Origin: Variovorax paradoxus
GTDB taxonomy: Bacteria; Pseudomonadota; Gammaproteobacteria; Burkholderiales; Burkholderiaceae_C
Assembly: GCF_902712855.1 (NCBI RefSeq)
Contig: NZ_LR743507.1
Span: 3,892,001-3,956,000, forward strand
Direction: 5' to 3'
DNA: 64,000 bases
Part shown: positions 34,897 to 42,841 of the stretch, one piece after another
How the letters are laid out: every line of letters begins with the position of its first letter
Position numbering within the stretch: position 1 is the stretch's first letter
Notes under the pieces: generated by a model
What the model saw: the letters and a program-made list of their open reading frames with translations, nothing else
What the model was told of the DNA's origin: nothing
The model's database searches: none
Program-made: the position numbers and the translations under genes

Positions 34897-35492
34897 CCAT
34901 CGCGATGCAATGGCACGACTGGCTGGCCCTGCTGGGGCAGTACATGCTGCTGTCCCTGCTGTCGATCAGCGGTGCCATCACCACGGTGCCCGACATGCAC
35001 CGCTACCTGGTGACGCAGCACGGCTGGCTCACCGATGCGCAGTTCAGTTCCTCGGTGGCCGTCGCGCAGGCCGCGCCGGGCCCCAACGTGCTGTTCGTGG
35101 CGCTGATGGGCTGGAACGTCGGGCTCAACGCGGGCGGCGGCATCGGTGCCGGCCCCGCGGCCTGGATGCTCGGCTTCTTCGGACTGCTGGTCACGATGGT
35201 CGGCATCATGCTGCCGAGCACGACCCTCACCTACTTCGCCACGCGCTGGGGCCACCGCAACCGCACGCGGCGTGGCGTGCGGGCCTTCAAGCAAGGGATG
35301 GCCCCCGTGGTGGTGGGCCTGCTGATCGCCACCGGATGGGTGCTGGCCGCCGGCAACCAGGCCGGCAACGCGCCCGCATGGCACCTGTGGCTGCTGAGCG
35401 GCGTGGCCGCGCTGATCGTCTGGCGCACGCGCATCCACCTGCTCTGGCTGCTCGGCGCCGGCGCATTGCTGGGCGCCACGGGCTTCGTCTAA
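34893..35492 (+). CDS. chromate transporter (CHR) half protein, second
   Basis: The 199-residue protein is the second half, with the same core VAVAQAAPGPNVLFVALMGWN and further membrane helices to the C-terminus. It would pair in antiparallel topology with the first half in the inner membrane, the two-gene counterpart of long ChrA. The ATGA overlap with the first gene indicates translational coupling and near-equal synthesis. Confidence 0.9.
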   Translation: MTIAMQWHDWLALLGQYMLLSLLSISGAITTVPDMHRYLVTQHGWLTDAQFSSSVAVAQAAPGPNVLFVALMGWNVGLNAGGGIGAGPAAWMLGFFGLLVTMVGIMLPSTTLTYFATRWGHRNRTRRGVRAFKQGMAPVVVGLLIATGWVLAAGNQAGNAPAWHLWLLSGVAALIVWRTRIHLLWLLGAGALLGATGFV

Positions 35493-35543
35493 CCTCTCGT
35501 TCAACGTCCTTCCTTTTTCTCCACCTTCAGGGAACACATCGAC

Positions 35544-36512
35544 ATGTCGCAACTTCGCCCGCTCGGCCGCTCCGGCCTCCTCGTCTCCCCGCTCGCCTTC
35601 GGCGGCAACGTGTTCGGCTGGACCGTCGACGAGGCGGCGTCGTTCAAGCTGCTCGACGCATGGCTCGACGCAGGCTTCAACTTCGTCGACACCGCCGACG
35701 TGTACTCGAGCTGGGTGCCGGGCCACCCCGGCGGCGAGTCGGAGACCATCATCGGCAAGTGGCTCAAGCAGAGCGGCAAGCGCAACCGCGTGGTGCTCGC
35801 CACCAAGGTCGGCAAGCCGATGGGCGAAGGCAAGGTGGGGCTGTCGCCCAAGTACATCCGCGAAGCCGTCGAGGCTTCGCTCAAGCGCCTGCAGACGGAC
35901 TACATCGACCTGTACCAGTCGCACGACGACGACGCCGGCACGCCGCTGGAGGAATCGCTGGGCGCGTTCGACAAACTGGTCAAGGAAGGCAAGGTGCGCG
36001 CCATTGGGGCGTCGAACTACACCGCGCCGCGGCTCGAGGAAGCGCTGGACGTGTCGGAGCGGCTCGGCATCGCGCGCTACGAAAGCCTTCAGCCGCTGTA
36101 CAACCTGTACGACCGCGCGGTGTTCGAGGACGCGCTGGAGCCGCTGTGCGTGAAGCGCGAGGTGGGCGTGATCAACTTCTACGCGCTGGCCGCCGGCTTC
36201 CTCACCGGCAAGTACCGCACCGAGGCCGATGCGTCCAAGAGCGCGCGCGGCGCCAACACCACGAAGAAGTACCTCAACGAACGCGGCCTGCGCATCCTCG
36301 ACGCACTCGACAAGGTGGCCCAGCAGTACAACGCGAAGCCGGGCCAGGTCGCCATTGCATGGCAGATCGCGCGCCCGGGCGTGACGGCACCCATTGCCAG
36401 CGCCACTTCGATCGCACAGCTCGAGGAACTCGTGGTCGCGACGCAGCTGAAGCTCGACACCGGCACCATCGAGATGCTCGATCGCGCCAGCGCCGAGAAC
36501 GCCGCCGCCTGA
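35544..36512 (+). CDS. aldo/keto reductase
   Basis: The 322-residue protein is a soluble NADPH-dependent oxidoreductase of the AKR family with the catalytic tetrad Asp49, Tyr54, Lys88 and His127 (FVDTADVYSS, LATKVG, LYQSHDDD), and a beta-barrel pattern through GVINFYALAAGFLTGKYR. It is related to YajO/YccK-like AKRs. AGGGAA precedes the start. A DUF3237 gene begins 16 bp after its stop in the same direction, so they may form an operon. Confidence 0.92.
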   Translation: MSQLRPLGRSGLLVSPLAFGGNVFGWTVDEAASFKLLDAWLDAGFNFVDTADVYSSWVPGHPGGESETIIGKWLKQSGKRNRVVLATKVGKPMGEGKVGLSPKYIREAVEASLKRLQTDYIDLYQSHDDDAGTPLEESLGAFDKLVKEGKVRAIGASNYTAPRLEEALDVSERLGIARYESLQPLYNLYDRAVFEDALEPLCVKREVGVINFYALAAGFLTGKYRTEADASKSARGANTTKKYLNERGLRILDALDKVAQQYNAKPGQVAIAWQIARPGVTAPIASATSIAQLEELVVATQLKLDTGTIEMLDRASAENAAA

Positions 36513-36528
36513 CGCACGAAGCCGCGCG

Positions 36529-37005
36529 ATGAACGTCTTCGATGCCATCGCCGCACCCACGCTCGAGCACTTCGCCGACCTGCGCGTGGAGGTGGGCATG
36601 CCGCAGGTGCTCGGCACGAGCGCGCGCGGGACGCGCCGCGTGGTGCCGATCACGGGTGGCGAGGCACACGGCCACGGCTGGCGCGCACGCGTGCTGCCAG
36701 GCGGCAGCGACTTCCAGCTGATCGCAAGCGACACGCTGAGCGAACTCGATGCGCGCTACGGGCTCGAGACCGATGCAGGCGACCTGATCTACGTGCAGAA
36801 CCATGCGGTGCGCTCCGCGTCACCCGAGGTCATGGGCCGCCTGCTGCGCGGCGAGCCGGTGGACCCGTCCCAGGTCTACTTCCGGTGCAGCCCGCGCTTC
36901 GAGACGGCATCGCCGTCGCTGAAGTGGATCAACGAGCGCATGTTCGTCGGCGCCGGCATGCGCCACCCCGCCGAGGTGGTGATGCGCTTCTACCTGCTGG
37001 CCTGA
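36529..37005 (+). CDS. DUF3237 family protein
   Basis: The 158-residue protein has the family features GTRRVVPITGGEAHGHGWRA and VLPGGSDFQLIASDTLSELD, then YVQNHAVR and WINERMFVGAGMRHPAEVVMRFY at the C-terminus. The family is a small beta-barrel of unknown activity. It is probably co-transcribed with the aldo/keto reductase gene. It converges with the GNAT gene, with only 6 bp between stops. Confidence 0.88.
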   Translation: MNVFDAIAAPTLEHFADLRVEVGMPQVLGTSARGTRRVVPITGGEAHGHGWRARVLPGGSDFQLIASDTLSELDARYGLETDAGDLIYVQNHAVRSASPEVMGRLLRGEPVDPSQVYFRCSPRFETASPSLKWINERMFVGAGMRHPAEVVMRFYLLA

Positions 37006-37011
37006 GCGCCC

Positions 37012-37533
37012 TCAGCCGTCGACGGGGTTCAGCGGCGTCGAGAGAACGCGCTGGTAGAAGGCCACGTCGAGCCAGCGCCCGAACTTGAAGCCGGCCTGGC
37101 GCACGGTGCCCGAATGTTCGAAGCCCAGGCGCTCGTGCAGCGCGATGCTGCCGGCGTTCGTCGCATCGATGGCGCCGACCATCACGTGCACGTCGCGCGC
37201 CACCGCTTCGGCAACGATCGCCTCCATCAGCGTGCGGCCCAGGCCCTCGCCGCGGTGCGCACTGTGGACGTAGACCGAGTGCTCCACCGTGTACTTGTAG
37301 GCCGGGAACGCGCGGAAGGTGCCGTAGCTCGCGAAGCCCAGCAGCTTGCCCGCGTCGTCCACGGCACCGATCACCGGGAAGCCGTTGGCACGCTTGGTGG
37401 CGAACCACGCCACCATGTTCTCGGCCGTGCGCGGCTTGTAGTCGTACAGCGCGGTCGATGTGACGATGGCTTCGTTGAGGATGGCAAGGATCGCAGCAGC
37501 GTGCGCTTCTTCAGTGCAGGGGATCAGACGCAT
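37012..37533 (-). CDS. GNAT acetyltransferase, phosphinothricin-acetyltransferase-like
   Basis: The 173-residue protein has the bar/pat-type GNAT fold: ILNEAIVTSTALYDYKPRT, SVYVHSAHRGEGLGRTLME (acetyl-CoA pyrophosphate loop), MVGAIDATNAGSIALHERLGFEHSG. It likely N-acetylates a small amine or amino acid analogue; family members often act on methionine sulfoximine-type compounds. The ATG at 37533 is chosen for AGGA six bases upstream; ATG 37545 and TTG 37560 are in frame. It is divergent from an XRE-cupin regulator, which may control it. Confidence 0.85.
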   Translation of the reverse strand: MRLIPCTEEAHAAAILAILNEAIVTSTALYDYKPRTAENMVAWFATKRANGFPVIGAVDDAGKLLGFASYGTFRAFPAYKYTVEHSVYVHSAHRGEGLGRTLMEAIVAEAVARDVHVMVGAIDATNAGSIALHERLGFEHSGTVRQAGFKFGRWLDVAFYQRVLSTPLNPVDG

Positions 37534-37559
37534 GGTGTTCCTCATCGGAATTTCGTTCA

Positions 37560-37584
37560 ATATAGGAGAATAATAATCTCATAT
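37560..37584. promoter_or_regulatory. AT-rich imperfect palindrome, candidate XRE operator
   Basis: ATATAGGAGAATAATAATCTCATAT shows partial dyad symmetry (ATAT ends, GA/TC and AT/AT inside) in an otherwise GC-rich region. It sits between the divergent GNAT and XRE-cupin starts and touches the XRE start codon, and it contains the GGAG ribosome binding site of the XRE gene. Binding by the regulator would block its own promoter or translation start region. Confidence 0.45.
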
Positions 37585-38185
37585 GAGAAACGACAAATCT
37601 GCTCTTTCCGCTCCCTCGGAGCCGGCCGGCGACAACATCGACGCCCTCATCGCAAGCCGGCTTCTGGCCCTGCGGCAGGCGCAGCAACTCAGCCTGGCCG
37701 ACCTGGCCGAACGCTCCGGGGTCAGCAAGGCGATGATCTCGAAGGTCGAACGCGCGCAGAGCAGCCCCACCGCCGTGTTGCTGGGCCGCCTGGCCGCCGG
37801 GCTGGGCGTTCCGCTGGCGCAGCTGCTGACCGAGGACAAGGTGCAGCCGCAACGGCTGCGCCCGCGCGCAACGCAGGAGGTATGGCGCGATCCCGAGGCC
37901 GGTTACCTCCGCCGCCAGGTCGCCGAGCGCCAGTCGGGCAGCGGCGTGGAGCTGGTCGAGGTCGAGCTGCCGCGCTCCGCGCAAGTCGGCTATCCGCGAT
38001 GGAGCGGCAAGCCATACCGGCAGTGCCTGTGGATGCTCGAGGGCGCGCTGCGGGTCGACTACGGCGACGAACGCTTCGAACTTGCGCCAGGCGATTGCCT
38101 CGACTTCGCCGTCGACCGACCGCTCGTGTTCAAGGCGCTGGGACGCGCAGGCTGCCGCTACCTGCTGGTGGCCAATCCCGAATGA
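37583..38185 (+). CDS. XRE-cupin transcriptional regulator
   Basis: The 200-residue protein has an N-terminal HTH_3 domain (about 22-78: LRQAQQLSLADLAERSGVSKAM, SSPTAVLLGRLAAGLGV) and a C-terminal cupin domain (GKPYRQCLWMLEGALRVDYG, LAPGDCLDFAVDRPLVF). Such regulators usually bind a small ligand in the cupin and repress adjacent metabolic genes. The divergent GNAT gene is the natural target. Its GGAG lies within the palindrome. Confidence 0.92.
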   Translation: MRNDKSALSAPSEPAGDNIDALIASRLLALRQAQQLSLADLAERSGVSKAMISKVERAQSSPTAVLLGRLAAGLGVPLAQLLTEDKVQPQRLRPRATQEVWRDPEAGYLRRQVAERQSGSGVELVEVELPRSAQVGYPRWSGKPYRQCLWMLEGALRVDYGDERFELAPGDCLDFAVDRPLVFKALGRAGCRYLLVANPE

Positions 38186-38295
38186 CGGTGCACCGAGGGT
38201 AGGCAGGTTCCCACATGCACAGGCGGCACGCGCCGGTTCGACGGCCGGCACCGGCCGGGATACTGCGAGGCATCTCAGCTTCCGGAGGAACGACG

Positions 38296-38466
38296 ATGTC
38301 TTTCGCGCTTTACATGATCGGTTTCTTGATTTTCCTGGGCGGCCTCATCTGGGGCGCCTCGGTGGCCGGCGTGCCCACGCTCTACATCGGCATCGGCGCC
38401 ATGATCCTGCTGGGCATCGGCATCTTCAGTGCGGTCGGCCGCACGCGTGGCAAGGATCCTTCCTGA
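38296..38466 (+). CDS. small two-span membrane protein, 56 aa
   Basis: The 56-residue product begins MSFALYMIGFLIFLGGLIWG and has two hydrophobic helices (about 3-21 and 28-47, with GVPTLYIGIGAMILLGIG) and a basic tail. GGAGG lies before the ATG, while the longer open frame to 38215 is Arg/His-rich and rejected. The family is widespread but unnamed in this type of genome, and its role is unknown. Confidence 0.7.
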   Translation: MSFALYMIGFLIFLGGLIWGASVAGVPTLYIGIGAMILLGIGIFSAVGRTRGKDPS

Positions 38467-38513
38467 GTTCACGCAGGCTTCACGCCGCGCGCACAGAGCG
38501 CCGCTAACTTTGC

Positions 38514-38540
38514 ATGCGCACCGCAACACGCGGTGCGCAT
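38514..38540. other. perfect 11-bp hairpin upstream of flavoprotein gene
   Basis: ATGCGCACCGC and GCGGTGCGCAT pair perfectly with an AACAC loop. It has no U-run, so it is not a classical terminator for the upstream small gene. It lies 19 bp before the ATG at 38560 and would fold in the leader of the flavoprotein mRNA; a potential GTG start at 38533 is inside its second arm. Confidence 0.6.
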
Positions 38541-38559
38541 TGCTCAAGTCAGCGGCCTC

Positions 38560-39768
38560 ATGCACAACTCTTCCAGCCTCTTTTCCCCACTCGTCCCGGC
38601 GGCCTCCTCGGCTGCGCCTGCACCCACGCCCGGCGCCGGCAACAGCACGGGCAGCCTCAAGGTCGACCTGCTCGTCGTGGGCGCGAGCTTTGCAGGCTTG
38701 GCCTGCGCGCGAGCCGCCGCGCTTGCGGGCCTCAGCGTGATGGTGCTCGAGAAGAAGGCCAGCGCCGGCGACAAGCTCCACACGACCGGGATCATCGTCA
38801 AGGACGCGGTCGACACCGTGCCCTGGCTCGCCGAGGTGCCCCCCGCGCTGGTGCGCCGCATCGAAGGCGTGCGGCTGTACGCCCCCAGCATGCGCCACGT
38901 CGACCTGCACGCGCCGGGCTACTGGTTCTGGGCCACCGACGCGCCATCGCTGCTCGAGTGGATGGTGGACGCCGCACGCGCCTGCGGCGTCGACGTGCGG
39001 CTGGGCACGCTGTTCGAGCAGGCGCTCTGGATCAATGGACGCTGGGAGGTCCCGGTGATGCAGGGGCCATGCATCTCGGCAACTTACCTCGTGGGCGCGG
39101 ACGGGCCGCATTCGCGCGTGGCGAAGGCGCTGGGCCTGTCGCGCAACACGCGCTTCCTCTACGGCGTCGAACATGAATACAAGGGTGCGCGCATGGCGCC
39201 CGACCTGCTGCATTGCTTCGTCGACCGCCAGCTGGCACCGGGCTACATCGGCTGGGCGCTCGAAGGCGTCGGGGTGAGCCAGATCGGGCTGGCTCGCCGC
39301 ATGAAGCGCAACGACGACCAGGGTGCGCTGAAGCTCGGCCCGCTGCTGCGCAAGATCTCATCGGTGGTCACACCCGGCGATGCACCGCCGGTGGCAGTGC
39401 GTGCCGGGATGATCCCGTGTGGCGGCGTGCTTCCGCGGGTGTCACGCGAACGCGCCTTGCTGGTGGGCGACGCGGCGGGCATGGTGTCGCCGGTGACGGC
39501 GGGCGGCATCCACACCGCGTTGCTGCATGGCCAGCGTGCGGGCGAGGCCGTGGCGCGCTTCGTGCGCCGCGAGGCCGACGACCCCGCCGGTTGGCTCGTG
39601 CGCAGCTACCCGGGCTTCCGGCTCAAGCGCACGTTGCGCTGGGCCTTCGACCATTTCCAGAGCGACTGGATGTTCAACCACCTGCTGGGAACGCCGCAGA
39701 TGCGGCGCATGGCGGAACTCGTCTATTTCCACCGCAAGGGCACCGCCCTGCCCCCGCATCGGGACTGA
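38560..39768 (+). CDS. FAD-dependent oxidoreductase, geranylgeranyl-reductase-like
   Basis: The 402-residue protein has an FAD-binding Rossmann region after an Ala/Pro-rich N-terminus: VDLLVVGASFAGLACARAAA (35-54) and Glu64 for the ribose, plus the second FAD motif LLVGDAAGMVSPVTAGGIHTAL. This layout resembles p-hydroxybenzoate-hydroxylase- and geranylgeranyl-reductase-like flavoproteins, which hydroxylate rings or saturate isoprenoids. The substrate is not predictable. Start is uncertain between ATG 38560 and GTG 38533; neither has a strong Shine-Dalgarno. Confidence 0.8.
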   Translation: MHNSSSLFSPLVPAASSAAPAPTPGAGNSTGSLKVDLLVVGASFAGLACARAAALAGLSVMVLEKKASAGDKLHTTGIIVKDAVDTVPWLAEVPPALVRRIEGVRLYAPSMRHVDLHAPGYWFWATDAPSLLEWMVDAARACGVDVRLGTLFEQALWINGRWEVPVMQGPCISATYLVGADGPHSRVAKALGLSRNTRFLYGVEHEYKGARMAPDLLHCFVDRQLAPGYIGWALEGVGVSQIGLARRMKRNDDQGALKLGPLLRKISSVVTPGDAPPVAVRAGMIPCGGVLPRVSRERALLVGDAAGMVSPVTAGGIHTALLHGQRAGEAVARFVRREADDPAGWLVRSYPGFRLKRTLRWAFDHFQSDWMFNHLLGTPQMRRMAELVYFHRKGTALPPHRD

Positions 39769-39783
39769 AGGAGGCTGCAGCGC

Positions 39784-40530
39784 TCAGGCGCTGCGCTGGC
39801 GCATCGCCTCGTAGAGGCACACGCCGCTGGCCACCGAGACGTTCAGGCTTTCGACCGCGCCGGCCATCGGAATGCTCACCAGCTCGTCGCAGGTCTTGCG
39901 CGTGAGCTGCCGCATGCCTTCGCCCTCGGCGCCCAGCACCAGCGCCAGCGGGCGCTTGAAATCACTCTGGTAGATCGTGCCCGGCGCGTCGTCGCTCGTG
40001 CCCACGCACCAGATGTTGCGTTCCTTGAGTTCGTTGAGCGTGCGCGCGAGGTTGGTGACCATGAAGTACGGCACCGTCTCGGCCGCGCCGCTGGCCACCT
40101 TGGCCACGGTGGCGTTGATGCCGGCTGCGTGGTCCTTCGGCGCGATGACCGCGTGCGCGCCGGCACCATCGGCCACGCGCAGGCAGGCGCCGAGGTTGTG
40201 CGGGTCGGTCACGCCGTCGAGCACCAGCAGCAAGGGCACGGTGCCGGCTTCCTCGAGACCTTCGAGGAGTTCGTCGAGCGAGCGCACCTGCGCCACGGGT
40301 TCGACCCGCGCCACCACGCCCTGGTGGCCATGGCTGCCGCTGAGCTTGGACAGCCGCAGGCCGTCGGCCTCGACCAGCCGCACGCCGGCTTCCTGCGCCC
40401 GCGCGATGAACTGTTTCATGCGCGCATCGCGCCGGCTGGCGTCGAACATCACTTCGAGCACCGATTTCGGCGCGGTCTTGATGCGCACGCCCACGGCATG
40501 GAAGCCGAAGATCACTTTTGGAGAAGACAT
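39784..40530 (-). CDS. rlmB: 23S rRNA (guanosine-2251-2'-O)-methyltransferase
   Basis: The 248-residue SPOUT methyltransferase modifies Gm2251 in the ribosomal P loop. It starts MSSPKVIFGFHAV (substrate-binding domain) and has the TrmH motifs LLVLDGVTDPHNLGACLRVADGAG, LVLGAEGEGMRQLT and IPMAGAVESLNVSVASGVC forming the trefoil-knot SAM site. Length and motifs are standard. It is last in a run with two membrane-protein genes on the same strand. Confidence 0.95.
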   Translation of the reverse strand: MSSPKVIFGFHAVGVRIKTAPKSVLEVMFDASRRDARMKQFIARAQEAGVRLVEADGLRLSKLSGSHGHQGVVARVEPVAQVRSLDELLEGLEEAGTVPLLLVLDGVTDPHNLGACLRVADGAGAHAVIAPKDHAAGINATVAKVASGAAETVPYFMVTNLARTLNELKERNIWCVGTSDDAPGTIYQSDFKRPLALVLGAEGEGMRQLTRKTCDELVSIPMAGAVESLNVSVASGVCLYEAMRQRSA

Positions 40531-40584
40531 GGCCGGATTATCCCCACCTGCGGGACCGGCCTTCGCGCCCTCGAGCCCGGCGCC

Positions 40585-41565
40585 TCAGGCCAGCGGCAGG
40601 CCGCTCAGCGCACGGGTGCGCTCGTCGTGCAGTTCCTGCACCGCGCGCGCATTCGGATGCACCCGCTCGCTGTTGCCTACGCTTTCCAGGTACTGGCAGG
40701 CGGCATGGCCTTCGGCCGCCTTCTCGTAGCGCGCCACCCATGCATCGCGCACGGGCAGCTTGTCGGGCGATACGGGCCACACGCCGGGCTGCGGGCGCAT
40801 GTGCTCGCCGATGCCCACGCGCCACGGCTTGGCGCTCACGCGCGCCCGGAAGCAGTTCTGGTTGCGGCACATGCGCGCATAGACCTTGTCCACGCCCATG
40901 GCCTGGAAGCAGTCGGCCACGGCCGTGTCGGAAGGGCTGAAGACGTCGTGCATCGCCAACACGCGAAAGCCTGCCGGCGTGCGGTAGATGCGCAGGTGCC
41001 AGTCGGGGTGCTGGTGCATGAAGCGGCCGATGCGCTCGGCCGCGAGCTTCTCCGGCGCCGGATTGCCGCTGGGCTGGCCGCGCTTCTTGCGTTGGCCGAT
41101 GACCCAGGCCACGGCGAACACCACGAAGAACGCGATCAGTCCGCCCAGCCAGGTCTTCGCGGCCCAGCCGCCGACCACGCCGGCGATGAGCGCCGGCACC
41201 AGCGCAAAGGCAAACACGCTGCCACGCAGCGGCTCCTCGAAGTCGATGTCGACGAACAGCACGTCGGGCGTGTTGAGGCAGCGCGCCCCGTAGCCGTTGC
41301 GGGTGATGACGGTGTCGCCCTGGCGCTCGACGATCTCCTCGCGAATGGGAACGCCATTGGCGCCGTTGTAGGCCAGCTTGCGCTCGCGGCGTTCGAGCTG
41401 CTCGCCCTGCACGATGCGGTCGAAGGCCTCGCGGGTGCGCTGGTCGGCATGGGCCTGGGCGGCGAGCGGGCTGTCGTCGGACCAGCCGTAGCGGCGCACG
41501 GTGACCTGCTTGCCGGCCACGCGCTCCTGGATGCGGCCTTCGGCCCAGAACTGCGGAACGATCAT
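40585..41565 (-). CDS. unknown membrane protein, 326 aa
   Basis: The protein begins MIVPQFWAEGRIQERVAGKQ and has a soluble N-terminal region, two adjacent membrane helices (about 114-134 FAFALVPALIAGVVGGWAA and 138-156 LGGLIAFFVVFAVAWVIG) and a C-terminal cytoplasmic domain with RFMHQHPDWHLRIYRTPAGFRVLAMH and several cysteines (KVYARMCRNQNC). The domain is widely conserved but uncharacterised. It begins 4 bp after the L7/L12-like gene stop, so the two are probably one operon and their products may interact. GGAGAG precedes the start. Confidence 0.7.
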   Translation of the reverse strand: MIVPQFWAEGRIQERVAGKQVTVRRYGWSDDSPLAAQAHADQRTREAFDRIVQGEQLERRERKLAYNGANGVPIREEIVERQGDTVITRNGYGARCLNTPDVLFVDIDFEEPLRGSVFAFALVPALIAGVVGGWAAKTWLGGLIAFFVVFAVAWVIGQRKKRGQPSGNPAPEKLAAERIGRFMHQHPDWHLRIYRTPAGFRVLAMHDVFSPSDTAVADCFQAMGVDKVYARMCRNQNCFRARVSAKPWRVGIGEHMRPQPGVWPVSPDKLPVRDAWVARYEKAAEGHAACQYLESVGNSERVHPNARAVQELHDERTRALSGLPLA

Positions 41566-41569
41566 TGGC

Positions 41570-42064
41570 TCAGAACTCTCCGCCGAAGTACATCCAGACC
41601 ATCAACGCGACCAGCACGACGATGACCATCGGCAGCCACTTGTACCCGCCGCCATGCACGCGGCCGGGTTCCTCCATCGAACGGCGCGGCATGTGCGAAG
41701 GCAACGGAGCGAATTCGCCGACCGAAGGATCGTCGTGCTTGTCGACCAACCGCTTGGCGGCTGCCAGGCTCAGGCCGGTGGCCTCGCGCGTGAGGCGGAT
41801 CGCCTCGATCTTGTTGCCCTGCGCCAGCGCCTTCAACGCGGTCGAAGGCATCGAGGCGAAGCCGCGATCCTGCATGGCGGCATCAGGTGCACTGCGCCCG
41901 GCCTGCATGTCTTCATCCCCCTCGTCCATGCGTTCGGCATAGCGGTCGACCGCTTCCTTGGCCGACTTGAGGTCCATGCCGGTGCGGTCGCGCACGATCT
42001 TGATGGCCTCGATGAGCCTGCCGCCCTGGAGCGCGCGGACAGCATCGGGGGGAAGTTCTTCCAT
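41570..42064 (-). CDS. membrane protein with two L7/L12-C-terminal-like repeats
   Basis: The 164-residue protein has two copies of a ~37-residue helix-rich repeat, at 6-42 (ALQGGRLIEAIKIVRDRTGM, DLKSAKEAVD) and 74-110 (ALKALAQGNKIEAIRLTREA, LSLAAAKRLVD). Both match the pattern of the ribosomal protein L7/L12 C-terminal domain (KIEAIK.VRE.TGL.LKEAK.LVE). A transmembrane helix at 143-160 ends the protein. The L7/L12 domain binds translation factors, so a membrane-anchored factor or ribosome contact is a speculation. GGAG precedes the ATG. Confidence 0.75.
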   Translation of the reverse strand: MEELPPDAVRALQGGRLIEAIKIVRDRTGMDLKSAKEAVDRYAERMDEGDEDMQAGRSAPDAAMQDRGFASMPSTALKALAQGNKIEAIRLTREATGLSLAAAKRLVDKHDDPSVGEFAPLPSHMPRRSMEEPGRVHGGGYKWLPMVIVVLVALMVWMYFGGEF

Positions 42065-42086
42065 GCAGTCTCCTCGAATGTGATTT

Positions 42087-42103
42087 GCTATTTATTTAAT
42101 AGC
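42087..42103. other. AT-rich inverted repeat GCTATT/AATAGC
   Basis: GCTATT and AATAGC form a 6-bp stem with loop TATTT in the 51-bp gap between the ABC ATPase stop and the L7/L12-like start (both minus strand). It may act as weak terminator for one or as the promoter region of the next gene. Similar AT-rich hairpins are common between genes in this family, from general knowledge. Confidence 0.4.
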
Positions 42104-42115
42104 TTATCGCGCTTG

Positions 42116-42826
42116 TCAGACGGGCGCTACGGCAGCTTTTTCATTAACGGCGACGCGTCCGGCCTCGATGGTGATGCGCCGTTCGCACTGCGCGGCGATG
42201 CCGCGATCGTGCGTGACCAGCACCAGCGTCGTGCCGAGTTCACGGTTGAGGTCGAACATCAGCCGCATGACCTGCTCGCCGGTGGCGAAGTCGAGGCTGC
42301 CGGTCGGCTCGTCGGCCAGCAGCAGCGCAGGCTGCACCACGAAGGCGCGCGCGAGGGCCACGCGCTGCTGCTCGCCGCCGGAGAGCACCTTCGGGTAGTG
42401 ACCCAGCCGCTGGCCCAGGCCGACCCGCCCGAGCATCTCGCTGGCGGCCTTGCGCGCGTCCTTGCGATTGGCGAGTTCCAGCGGGAGCATCACGTTCTCG
42501 AGCGCGCTGAGGTTGCCCAGCAGCTGGAAGCTCTGGAACACGAAGCCCACGCGCCGGGCGCGCACCGCGGCACGTTCGTCTTCGTCGATGGCGAAGATGT
42601 CGTCGCCCGCGAGCCTGACCGTGCCGCGCGTGGGTGTGTCGAGTCCCGCGATGATCGACAGCAAGGTGCTCTTGCCCGAACCCGAAGCGCCGACGATGGC
42701 AGCGGTCTCCCGCGCCCCGAGGGTGAAATCGATGTCCTGCAGAATGTCCAGCGTACCGGTCGAGTCGGTGACGGACTTGAAGACATGCTCGACGGCAACA
42801 ATTACATCGGACGGGGGTTGGGACAT
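42116..42826 (-). CDS. ABC transporter ATP-binding protein, YbbA/LolD-like
   Basis: The 236-residue ATPase has Walker A GASGSGKST, signature LSGGEQQRVALARAF, Walker B LLLADEPTGSLD and switch His in VLVTHD. These features and the length match the MacB/LolD/YbbA group that powers membrane-protein or lipoprotein extraction; no partner permease lies beside it. In E. coli ybbA is divergent from tesA, as here the esterase starts 15 bp away in the opposite direction. Its start at 42826 shares a CATG with a six-codon plus-strand frame. Confidence 0.9.
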   Translation of the reverse strand: MSQPPSDVIVAVEHVFKSVTDSTGTLDILQDIDFTLGARETAAIVGASGSGKSTLLSIIAGLDTPTRGTVRLAGDDIFAIDEDERAAVRARRVGFVFQSFQLLGNLSALENVMLPLELANRKDARKAASEMLGRVGLGQRLGHYPKVLSGGEQQRVALARAFVVQPALLLADEPTGSLDFATGEQVMRLMFDLNRELGTTLVLVTHDRGIAAQCERRITIEAGRVAVNEKAAVAPV

Positions 42827-42841
42827 GGAAAGGCTCTGGTT

